Positions 1-5,399 of a stretch of DNA of 6,397 nt are shown piece by piece (the first letter of the stretch is position 1; each line of letters starts with the position of its first letter). The position numbers were made by a program, and so were the translations under genes. Source of the DNA: Acidisphaera sp035272265 (GTDB taxonomy: Bacteria; Pseudomonadota; Alphaproteobacteria; Acetobacterales; Acetobacteraceae). The DNA is taken from contig DATEQV010000373.1 in assembly GCA_035272265.1 (NCBI GenBank), forward strand, positions 1 to 6,397. Reading direction: 5' to 3'. A model generated the notes under the pieces. That model searched no databases, was not told where the DNA came from, and was given only the letters and a program-made list of their open reading frames with translations.

Positions 1-2
1 AC

Positions 3-164
3 ACATTGCTGCAGGTCTTTTCGGTGGCGGTTTTTGAAAAGATCGAGATCCAGACGGCATTTTCTCGCGAGGCCGACGGTTTCGAAGTTGCACACGACGA
101 TAACCAATTGAATTTCCCAGGTTTTAAACCGGACAGTAGTGACACGTCGTATAAGAGACGATGA
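3..164 (+). pseudogene. C-terminal end of an IS4-type transposase (partial, cut by window edge)
   Basis: This frame is open from the left edge to a TGA at 162-164, giving 53 residues that start TLLQVFSVAVFEKIEIQ and contain DNQLNFPGF near residue 40. From family knowledge, many IS4-family (DDE, DUF4372-type) transposases end in a pattern like LLQxLSVxxFEKxP...NQLxLFDF, and this tail matches in order and spacing. In those proteins translation normally stops just after the final Phe. Here the frame runs through TTTTAAA (122-128) for 12 more residues (KPDSSDTSYKRR). The loss of one T in that run could explain this, since TTT TAA would otherwise end the gene. The stretch is clearly more AT-rich than the rest of the window, consistent with a mobile element. 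The catalytic part lies outside the window, so activity cannot be judged. It could instead be an unrelated gene end; the assignment rests on memory of the family pattern. Confidence 0.5.
119..141 (+). mobile_element. Probable right end (terminal inverted repeat) of the IS4-type element
   Basis: The segment TTTTAAACCGGACAGTAGTG (122-141) directly follows the conserved transposase C-terminus, where the right terminal repeat of such an element should sit. The ACCGGACAGTAGTG stretch resembles IS4-family ends as I recall them. The left end and target duplication are outside the window, so the boundary is an inference. If correct, the element ends only about 26 bases before the esterase start codon and has replaced whatever native upstream region that gene had. 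Confidence 0.35.
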
Positions 165-167
165 CGC

Positions 168-929
168 ATGCATTTCGGACGCTTCGTCAACGGCGCCGCG
201 TGCGCCCTTGCGATGGCGTTCGCCCTGATCACCCCGGCTGTGGCCGGCGGCGTGCCGGCCGTGTCTGATCATACGCAACTGACGCGCGTGGCCAGCCGCC
301 TTGCGGCACGTCAGAAGCTGCGCATCATCGCCTTCGGGTCGTCGTCGACCGAAGGCATCGGCGCCAGTTCGCCAGCCGCCGCCTACCCGAGCCGTCTGCA
401 GGCCGCATTGGCCGCGCCGTTGCGGGGACGCGAGGTCGTCGTGCTCAACCGCGGGATCGGCGGCGAGGATGCGGACGACATGGCGCGGCGCCTGCCGGCG
501 GTGATCGCCGAGCATCCCGACCTGATCATCTGGCAGACGGGCAGCAACGACCCGCTGCGCGACGTGCCGCTCGATCGCTTCGTGCAGGAGACCGTCGCCG
601 GTATCCAGGCGATCCGGGCGGCGCATATCGACGTGATGCTGATGGAGCCGCAGCTCTGCCACGCGCTGGACGGCACGGCCACCACGCCGGGCTATCGCGA
701 TGCGCTGCGCGCGATCGGCGAGCGGATGGATGTGCCGGTGATCCGCCGCTACGACATGATGCGCGGCTGGCTGGCCGACGGTGTGCTGACGCCGGCGCAG
801 ATGCTGTCGCCCGACGGGCTGCACATGGCGGACGGCGGCTACGCGAGGCTGGCCGACGCGATCGCCCGCGACATCCTGCACCGCGCCGAGCCGCGTGTCG
901 CGACGACGGACGCCGCGCTGTCGCGCTAG
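168..929 (+). CDS. Exported SGNH/GDSL-type hydrolase (esterase/lipase-like)
   Basis: The 253-residue product has a signal peptide (hydrophobic core around residues 10-24, likely cleavage after PAVA at about 26) and so should act in the periplasm or outside the cell. The SGNH blocks are in order. Block I is AFGSSSTEG (55-63), with nucleophile Ser59 by alignment to GDSL. Block II is NRGIGG (94-99), with the oxyanion Gly. Block III is TGSND (124-128), with Asn127. Block V is DGLHM (216-220), with catalytic Asp216 and His219. The usual Asp before the nucleophile is Ser58, a variant I believe occurs in the GDSL-like Lipase_GDSL_2 group. Substrate is unknown; esters or acetylated sugars are typical of the family. 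The ATG at 168 is preceded by AAGAGA (153-158), a modest ribosome site, and gives a clean signal peptide. The start is 3 bases after the stop of the transposase-like frame, so transcription may come from within or beyond the IS. Confidence 0.88.
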   Translation: MHFGRFVNGAACALAMAFALITPAVAGGVPAVSDHTQLTRVASRLAARQKLRIIAFGSSSTEGIGASSPAAAYPSRLQAALAAPLRGREVVVLNRGIGGEDADDMARRLPAVIAEHPDLIIWQTGSNDPLRDVPLDRFVQETVAGIQAIRAAHIDVMLMEPQLCHALDGTATTPGYRDALRAIGERMDVPVIRRYDMMRGWLADGVLTPAQMLSPDGLHMADGGYARLADAIARDILHRAEPRVATTDAALSR

Positions 930-1098
930 CGGGCCCGCCGTTCTTCCAAGGCTAGGCTAGCCGGCGCGGCTGCCGGTTGCGGCCTCGTTCATCCCGGAAT
1001 GGAGCGTCCTCGCCGCCGCCGACCGCCGGTTCCTGGCCGCGGCACGGCGCGATTTCGACCCAGCACTCCCGTGACTCCTGCGCGCAGTCGCCGACGTC

Positions 1099-1132
1099 GT
1101 GATCGGGTCACGCGGTCGCGTCGGGGTCACGC
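1099..1132. promoter_or_regulatory. Possible regulator site: two direct GGGTCACGC repeats
   Basis: GGGTCACGC occurs at 1105-1113 and again at 1124-1132, a centre spacing of 19 bases. The first copy also forms a small dyad GTGA-N5-TCAC (1099-1111). The pair ends 9 bases before the TTGACG hexamer at 1142, a position typical of an activator tandem site. No regulator gene is present and the repeats are short, so the function is inferred. Confidence 0.25.
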
Positions 1133-1141
1133 ATCGACGCC

Positions 1142-1173
1142 TTGACGGCACGTTTGCGCGGTGAACTGATTAT
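1142..1173 (+). promoter_or_regulatory. Candidate sigma-70-like promoter for the rhomboid gene
   Basis: TTGACG at 1142-1147 matches the -35 consensus at five of six positions. A -10 element is less clear: ACTGAT (1165-1170) lies at a 17-base spacer, and TGATTAT (1167-1173) is slightly too far. Transcription would start around 1178-1185, just before the preferred GTG start at 1199. This reading argues that the TTG at 1142 is promoter, not start codon. Confidence 0.25.
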
Positions 1174-1198
1174 CGCGCTCGATCCGAAAGACGCAGCC

Positions 1199-2269
1199 GT
1201 GTCGAAACGCTTCCCTGTCATGGCCCCTCCGCCGCTCTCGGCGGTCATGCTGATCCTGATCGCCAACGTCGTCATCTGTGCTGCGACGGCCTGGCCGGCG
1301 TCCGGCGCTGGAATTCCGGGCTCCGCCCTCTTCGACAACGGCGCGATTTACCCCGGCGCCTTCGAGCCGGGAGAGCGCTGGCGTTTGGTCGCCGCGACGT
1401 TCCTTCACGCCAACCCCGCGCATCTTCTTCTCAACATGGTTTCGTTGTTGATGATTGGTCCCGTTCTGGAGCGTCGGGTTGGCACGGCCAATTTTCTTGT
1501 GATCTACCTGGTCGCGGCGTTGAGCGGGTCGATCGCGAGCGTCGCGCTGCATCGCGGAGCCTTCCTTACCGTCGGCGCCTCCGGCGCTCTGTTCGGCCTG
1601 CTCGGCGCGAGTCTTGCGCTTTGGGTTCTGGGCGACCGCGAGATCTCGCCGATGTTTTTGTTGATCAACCTTGCAATGAATGCCGCGTTCTCGGCCTCGA
1701 CGAAGAACATCGACATTTTCGCTCACATCGGCGGCTTTGCCGGCGGACTGATCGCCTGCGCGGCGCTCGACCTCATCGCGCGCGCCAATCGGTTCTGGCT
1801 GCGTTGTCGCTTCCCCGAATTCGTTCGTATCATGCTGATGCTGATCAGCGCGGGCCCGGCGCTGGCTCTAGCTCCGCGTTTCGCGTCAACGTCCGAGGGA
1901 CTGGGCCTGGCGTCGGCTGCTGCGGCGGCTGGCCTCTTCGCCATAAAAGGTATCGACCTCGCGCTCGCGATCCGTCACGGCGTGGCACTTGTTGCCGTGG
2001 TGCTGGCCGCCATGGCGGGCTACGCGGGCTACCTGCTCAGCGACGCCTACCCCGCAGCGTTGCGGACCACCTGCCTGCGAATCGCGTTGGCGCTGTCGCC
2101 GCAGTCGCAAGCGTGTTCGCCGGAGGCGTTCGATCCCCGGCTCCTGGGTCTTGCCGTCATGCTGCTGGCGCTCCTCGCCAACGCGCCGCAACTTGAGCGC
2201 GGGCTCGCGGACAAGGGTTATGTAGCCACGGCGCTGCGCGCCGAAAGGCGACGCAGCCTGGGCATTTGA
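1199..2269 (+). CDS. Rhomboid-family intramembrane serine protease with extended membrane C-terminus
   Basis: The product (356 residues from this GTG) has the rhomboid core. It shows a WR motif in the L1 loop (61-62), HANPAHLLLN with His75 and Asn79, the nucleophile motif GASG with Ser128, and the catalytic His176 in AHIGGFAGG. Asn79, Ser128 and His176 are the dyad plus oxyanion residues of active rhomboids, so it should cleave membrane proteins within the bilayer. After six core helices (roughly residues 13-195) it carries about 160 more residues. These have perhaps four further hydrophobic segments (about 211-225, 234-252, 261-280, 313-328) and a loop with two cysteines (292, 306), longer than the compact bacterial GlpG type. 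The frame is open upstream to a TTG at 1142. GTG 1199 is preferred because GAAAG (1186-1190) lies 8 bases before it and the first helix follows promptly; ATG 1220 is also possible. T-ending codons (CTT, GTT, TTT) are commoner here than in the neighbours. Confidence 0.87.
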   Translation: MSKRFPVMAPPPLSAVMLILIANVVICAATAWPASGAGIPGSALFDNGAIYPGAFEPGERWRLVAATFLHANPAHLLLNMVSLLMIGPVLERRVGTANFLVIYLVAALSGSIASVALHRGAFLTVGASGALFGLLGASLALWVLGDREISPMFLLINLAMNAAFSASTKNIDIFAHIGGFAGGLIACAALDLIARANRFWLRCRFPEFVRIMLMLISAGPALALAPRFASTSEGLGLASAAAAAGLFAIKGIDLALAIRHGVALVAVVLAAMAGYAGYLLSDAYPAALRTTCLRIALALSPQSQACSPEAFDPRLLGLAVMLLALLANAPQLERGLADKGYVATALRAERRRSLGI

Positions 2270-2271
2270 GC

Positions 2272-2379
2272 ATGACGAGCTCCCCGGGCCGGTCGTTGAC
2301 CGAGCCGCGACGGCTGTGGTCAAGCACGGCCGTGCCGGGCGATCATCGTCGTCGGCGAGAGACAAAGGCGGCGTCGTGA
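2272..2379 (+). CDS. Possible 35-codon leader ORF coupled to the DUF4239 gene
   Basis: An ATG two bases after the rhomboid stop opens a 35-codon frame. Its TGA (2377-2379) overlaps the GTG start of the DUF4239 gene as GTGA. The peptide is Arg-rich (an HRRRRETK run near the end) and matches no family I know. No good ribosome site precedes the ATG. The overlap geometry would allow translational coupling between rhomboid and DUF4239 genes, but a chance open frame in GC-rich DNA is at least as likely. Confidence 0.15.
   Translation: MTSSPGRSLTEPRRLWSSTAVPGDHRRRRETKAAS
2324..2335. repeat. 12-base perfect palindrome upstream of the DUF4239 gene
   Basis: GCACGGCCGTGC is a perfect palindrome with no loop, 40 bases upstream of the DUF4239 start. 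It could be a dimeric repressor site or chance. There is no T-run, so it is not an intrinsic terminator. Confidence 0.25.
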
Positions 2380-3145
2380 GCAGTTTCGCCGGCTCGTTTC
2401 CGATCGGCGTGGTCATCGTCGCGATCATGTTCGGCAGCGCGATGCTGGCGATGGCCGCTGCACGCCTGCTGCCCGAACAGCACCTCAGCGCCGAGACGAA
2501 AAGCGTCGTCTCGGTATCGGCGGCGGTCGTGGGGACGTTGTCGGCGCTGGTGGTCGGGCTGCTGATCTCGACCTCCAGCTCGTCGTTCTCGGCCAAGAGC
2601 CAGGAAGTGACGCAGATATCGACCGATGTGTCAGCCTGGACCGCATGCTGCGCCGCTACGGGCCGGAGGCGCAGGACATCCGTACGGAGCTGCGCCGATA
2701 CGGCGACGCGAAGATGAACGACATGTTCCCGACGGGCGGGCAGGCCCCCGATCTGGAAAACCTCTCGACCGTCACGCTGCTGGAGGAGATTCAGGACAGG
2801 ATCCTGGCACTCCGGCCCGCGGGCGCCGCGCAACAGTGGCTGCAGGCGCAGGCACTTCAGTTGACGGGCTCGATGATGGCGGCACGCTGGCTGCTGGGGC
2901 AGGAGAGTAAGAGCATAACGCCGCTGCCCCTGCTGGTGCTGGTGATGTTCTGGTTCGTCATCATCTTCGCCAGTTTCGGCTTGTTCGCGCCGTCCAACAC
3001 GACCGCGATCGCGATGATTTTTCTCAGCTCGGTCGCGATCGGCGGTGCGATCCGCATGACGACGGAACTGCAGACGCCCTTCACGGGCTTTATCCGCATC
3101 TCCAGCGGGCCGTTGGCCCATGCCCTGGATATCATCAGCCGCTGA
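2376..3145 (+). pseudogene. DUF4239 (bestrophin-like) membrane protein, interrupted by a frameshift
   Basis: Two overlapping frames together make one DUF4239 protein. The first (from GTG 2376) gives two N-terminal helices (about residues 9-31 and 44-65), the family-like LPEQHLSAETKSVVSV (32-47) and SALVVGLLISTSSSSF, ending in TQISTDV at about 2630. The second begins in another frame at 2630-2633 and reads SLDRMLRRYGPEAQDIR. It continues to two C-terminal helices (PLPLLVLVMFWFVIIFASFG; NTTAIAMIFLSSVAIGGAIR) and the typical end FIRISSGPL. One extra base near 2628-2632 (GTGTC to GTCGTC) would restore DVVSLDRM and a full 256-residue product of normal family length. Downstream of the shift, the first frame yields only an unrelated Arg-rich tail to 2717. 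AAAGG (2364-2368), 7 bases before GTG 2376, supports this start over the GTG at 2316. The function of the family is not established; a channel-like role is only suggested by the bestrophin-like label. Both halves are otherwise well preserved, so the lesion is recent or a sequencing error. Confidence 0.82.
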
Positions 3146-4142
3146 TCCCGAACGCGCCCGCCAGCAATTCGTAGGACCGCACGCGGGCGGCAGGATCGTG
3201 CACCGTCGACAGGATCGCCACCTCATCGACATGCAGCTGTTGCGCAAGGGCGGCGATCCGCGCCGCGACGCGGTCGGGGGTGCCGAACAGGGATCGCTCC
3301 CGCAGAAGCTCTATGTGGCGCCGTTCGGCTTCGGTGAGCGGCTTCGCCTGCGCTTCGGCCGGCGACGGCAGCGGGTCGAACCGGCCGACGTCGCGGCCGA
3401 GGCGCCAGATCGCGCGCGAACTGAACAACGCCTCGGCCTCGGGCTGCGTGTCCGCCGCGACCGCCCATACGCAGACCGACGCATACGGGGCGGCGACGTG
3501 CTCGCTCGGGCGGAACTGCTCGCGATACAGCGCGAGCGCCTGCTCCGCGCCGGCGCCGTCGGTGATGAAATGCGCGAAGCAGTACGGCAGGCCGAAATAC
3601 GCCGCGACCTGCGCGCCGTAGTCGGAACTGCCGAGGATCCAGGTCTGCGGCACGGTCGGGCCGGCGGGATGGGCACGCACGGCGCGGAACGGATGGTTGT
3701 CGGCAAGCGGCGCGCCGGCGACCCAGGCGAGCAGATCGCGCACCTGCGCGGGGAAGTGGTCGGCCGCGGTGTCGGCGTTCGGATTGAGCGCGTAGGCGGT
3801 CAGCCGGTCGGAGCCGGGCGCGCGGCCGAGGCCGAGGTCGATGCGGCCCGGCGCGATCGCCTCGAGCATTCGGAACTGCTCGGCGACCTTCAGCGCCGAG
3901 TAGTGCGGCAGCATCACGCCGGCGCTGCCGACGCGGATGCGGCTGGTGGTGGCGGCGATGGCGGCGATCAGGATCTCCGGCGCGGTGCAGGCCTGGCTGT
4001 CGGTGTTGTGGTGCTCGGCGAGCCAGTAGCGGGAATAGCCGAACGCCTCGGCGTGGCGGGCCAGCGCCATGCTTTCGCGGATGGAGTCGGCCGGAGTGCG
4101 TCCGGTGACGATCGTCGATTGGTCCAGGACAGAGAGCTTCAC
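3135..4142 (-). CDS. LLM-class flavin-dependent oxidoreductase (luciferase-like monooxygenase)
   Basis: The 335-residue product is a full-length bacterial-luciferase-like TIM-barrel protein. It should be a cytoplasmic enzyme that uses reduced flavin (FMNH2, or F420 in some relatives) and oxygen to oxidise a small substrate. Family signatures in order are WLAEHHN (40-46), TSRIRVGSAGVMLPHYSAL (66-84), AEQFRMLEAIAPGRIDLGLGR (87-107) and WILGSSDYGAQVAA (168-181). This pattern is that of the single-chain YhbW/MsnO8-type subgroup, whose substrates are mostly unknown. Start is GTG at 4142, with GAGG (complement of 4148-4151) 5 bases upstream. No flavin reductase gene is visible, so FMNH2 would come from elsewhere. 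It is the last gene of the minus-strand cluster, 67 bases after the small exported protein. Its stop lies inside the end of the convergent DUF4239 gene (11 shared bases). Confidence 0.9.
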   Translation of the reverse strand: MKLSVLDQSTIVTGRTPADSIRESMALARHAEAFGYSRYWLAEHHNTDSQACTAPEILIAAIAATTSRIRVGSAGVMLPHYSALKVAEQFRMLEAIAPGRIDLGLGRAPGSDRLTAYALNPNADTAADHFPAQVRDLLAWVAGAPLADNHPFRAVRAHPAGPTVPQTWILGSSDYGAQVAAYFGLPYCFAHFITDGAGAEQALALYREQFRPSEHVAAPYASVCVWAVAADTQPEAEALFSSRAIWRLGRDVGRFDPLPSPAEAQAKPLTEAERRHIELLRERSLFGTPDRVAARIAALAQQLHVDEVAILSTVHDPAARVRSYELLAGAFGISG

Positions 4143-4193
4143 TGCTGCCTCGCGCGTGGTCTGGCACGCAGATGGGGCGCGGGGCGGGTCGGA

Positions 4194-4223
4194 TCACCCC
4201 TGGTGTGAGTCACCCCTGGTGTG
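4194..4223. repeat. Tandem 16-base repeat across a stop codon
   Basis: TCACCCCTGGTGTG occurs at 4194-4207 and 4210-4223, a 16-base period with 14 identical bases followed by AG in one copy and GG in the other. Read on the minus strand, the right copy encodes the last residues and stop of the small exported protein, and the left copy repeats them just after the stop. Each unit also contains the small inverted repeat CACC...GGTG. It looks like a local tandem duplication. Confidence 0.7.
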
Positions 4224-4653
4224 GGCCGCCGTCCAGCGGGCCCTGGATGATGCCGGTGATCTTGCCCGCGTCATCGAGGCCGATGATCAGGCCGGTGGTG
4301 TCGCCATGCGCGAAGACGAACTTGATGAGGTAGATCGTCTGGTCGCGGAACGATCGTGTCGTCACGATCTCGGCGCGCAGCGGCGGTCCGAACGCGGCGA
4401 GCAGACGCGACATCCGCCGGATCGCGGACGCATCCACCTGGGTGCGGTAAAAGGGCGTGTAGAGCGACGGGTTGCTGCGGCCGGCCTGGATCTCGGTGAG
4501 CCAGTGCATCGCCAGCGCGATGACGCGCGCATCCGACGGCGAGGCGGACGGTGGTCCCGCGTCCGCCGCACGAGCGGGGGCGATGGCGGCGAACGCCAGA
4601 GTTGCGAGCAGAACGAGCCGACCGACACGACGCCGGCCCGTATGGCGGCGCAC
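4210..4653 (-). CDS. Small exported protein, NTF2-like/DUF3887-like fold suspected, function unknown
   Basis: From GTG 4653 the product is 147 residues with a textbook signal peptide: Arg-rich start (RRHTGRRRVGR), hydrophobic core VLLATLAFAAIA (14-25), and ARA-AD cleavage near 29. It is therefore predicted to be periplasmic. The mature part has an amphipathic N-terminal helix (ALAMHWLTEIQAG), then TPFYRTQV. It ends in a strand-rich section with YLIKFVFAHGDTTGLIIGLDDAGKITGI, a layout reminiscent of NTF2-like/DUF3887 domains, but no motif fixes a function. The frame is open further upstream inside the ABM gene (to 4806). That extension would bury the signal peptide and is rejected. GTG 4653 lies 2 bases after the ABM stop (4658-4656) with no clear ribosome site, so translational coupling is likely. 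Its job in the cluster is unknown; binding of the pathway substrate is one guess. Confidence 0.72.
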   Translation of the reverse strand: MRRHTGRRRVGRLVLLATLAFAAIAPARAADAGPPSASPSDARVIALAMHWLTEIQAGRSNPSLYTPFYRTQVDASAIRRMSRLLAAFGPPLRAEIVTTRSFRDQTIYLIKFVFAHGDTTGLIIGLDDAGKITGIIQGPLDGGPHQG

Positions 4654-4655
4654 CG

Positions 4656-5399
4656 TCAGTCGTAGAGCCAACGCGACACGAGGCGCGTGTATCGCGGCAT
4701 CACGACATAGGTCATGAGAGCGACGATGACCGCCGCGACCAGGAACTGGCGCAGTCCGGACACAGCGAGCGCGGGCTGGCGCGCGAAGATCGGCGCGAAC
4801 AGCCACGGGACGATGATCGTCAAGGGGAAGATCGCCGACAGCGTCACGAGGAACTGCTTGTAGGGCTTGGCCGGCTTGCCGCCCGGCGGGGGCGTGAACC
4901 AGAACTCGAGTCCCGTCTTGATGTCGATGTTCTCGTCCGACCGCAGGTAGGGACGGATCTGATCGATCAGGTGCGCACGGACTTCGGAATCGAGCCAGCC
5001 GCGGAGATAGTCCATCGTATCGAAGTGCAGCACGATCGTGTACGCGTCGGACTTGCCGTGCGGCCGGATGACGTTCACGCCTCGATGGCCGCAGAACCGG
5101 CTGGCGACCGGGACGATCTCCTTCAGCCAGGCCTCGTAGCGGGCGACCGCGTCCGCTTTCGGCCGATGGCGGATGACCGTCGTCACCGGCGTGTCGAGCT
5201 GGATGCCGTCGCGGCTCGGCGCCGGTTCGCCGGCGGCCGGGATCATCGCGTCGGTCGGCATCGCGTCGCTGGGCATGACGCCGCCGGGCATGACGCCGCT
5301 GGGCATCGCGCCGCCCGGCATCGTGCCACTTGCTTTCGTGCCGCTGGGCATCGCGGCGCCGGGCATCGCGGCACCCGGCATCTCGATGTCGTCGCTCAC
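4656..5399 (-). CDS. ABM-domain (antibiotic biosynthesis monooxygenase) protein with membrane tail and N-terminal Met-Pro repeat
   Basis: The 247-residue product has three parts. Residues 7-56 are ten pentapeptide units of the form MP-x-x-(A/V/T). Residues about 70-168 are a ferredoxin-like ABM domain: TPVTTVIRHRPK first strand, YEAWLKEIVPVASRFCGHRGVNVIRP, YTIVLHFDTMDYLRGWLDSEVR. Residues about 183-206 and 217-236 are two membrane helices, ending MPRYTRLVSRWLYD. ABM plus a two-helix tail is the arrangement of the COG3224 group, whose biochemical role is poorly known; small ABM proteins oxidise aromatic polyketides or heme. The domain should face the cytoplasm, as no signal peptide is present. 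The GTG start overlaps the MBL stop as GTGA and has GGAG (complement of 5407-5410) 7 bases upstream. The frame continues upstream to 5780, but only antisense to MBL codons, and that extension is an Arg-rich shadow. Confidence 0.85.
   Translation of the reverse strand: MSDDIEMPGAAMPGAAMPSGTKASGTMPGGAMPSGVMPGGVMPSDAMPTDAMIPAAGEPAPSRDGIQLDTPVTTVIRHRPKADAVARYEAWLKEIVPVASRFCGHRGVNVIRPHGKSDAYTIVLHFDTMDYLRGWLDSEVRAHLIDQIRPYLRSDENIDIKTGLEFWFTPPPGGKPAKPYKQFLVTLSAIFPLTIIVPWLFAPIFARQPALAVSGLRQFLVAAVIVALMTYVVMPRYTRLVSRWLYD
5232..5381 (-). repeat. Ten-unit 15-base tandem repeat encoding Met-Pro pentapeptides
   Basis: On the minus strand codons 7-56 of the ABM protein read as ten five-residue units: MPGAA, MPGAA, MPSGT, KASGT, MPGGA, MPSGV, MPGGV, MPSDA, MPTDA, MIPAA. 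The plus strand shows the repeated GGCAT(C/G) every 15 bases. Unit four has lost Met-Pro (KASGT) and unit ten is degenerate. The in-frame 15-base period means that gain or loss of copies would keep the reading frame. The segment should be flexible and unstructured. Confidence 0.85.

Larger units (their letters stand above)
930..1198. other. Intergenic region with no convincing gene
   Basis: This gap separates the esterase from the preferred rhomboid start. It contains GGCTAGCC at 955-962, a run of CG-rich imperfect repeats, two GGGTCACGC copies, and a candidate promoter near the right end. The frame 961-1074 is open for 37 codons and reads rather like protein (FIPEWSVLAAADRRFLAAAR at its centre). 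It has no start codon or ribosome site, so it may be a decayed gene end or chance in GC-rich DNA. No obvious hairpin followed by a T-run was seen after the esterase. Confidence 0.5.

Noticed and set aside
961..1074. Protein-like 37-codon frame between esterase and rhomboid
   Set aside because: No start codon, no ribosome site and no recognised family; kept only as a remark on the intergenic region.
2316..2375. Upstream GTG start for the DUF4239 gene
   Set aside because: The added 20 residues are Arg/Ser/Lys-rich and unlike the family, and AAAGG sits at the right distance from GTG 2376.
1886..3247. Minus-strand open frame of 453 codons across the rhomboid and DUF4239 genes
   Set aside because: Low-complexity Arg/Gln/His-rich translation crossing two recognisable plus-strand genes; an effect of high GC at third positions.
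3120..4208. Long plus-strand open frame (362 codons) opposite the LLM gene
   Set aside because: Its translation is an Arg/Gly/Asp-rich antisense shadow without any domain, while the minus strand encodes a complete LLM oxidoreductase with all signatures.
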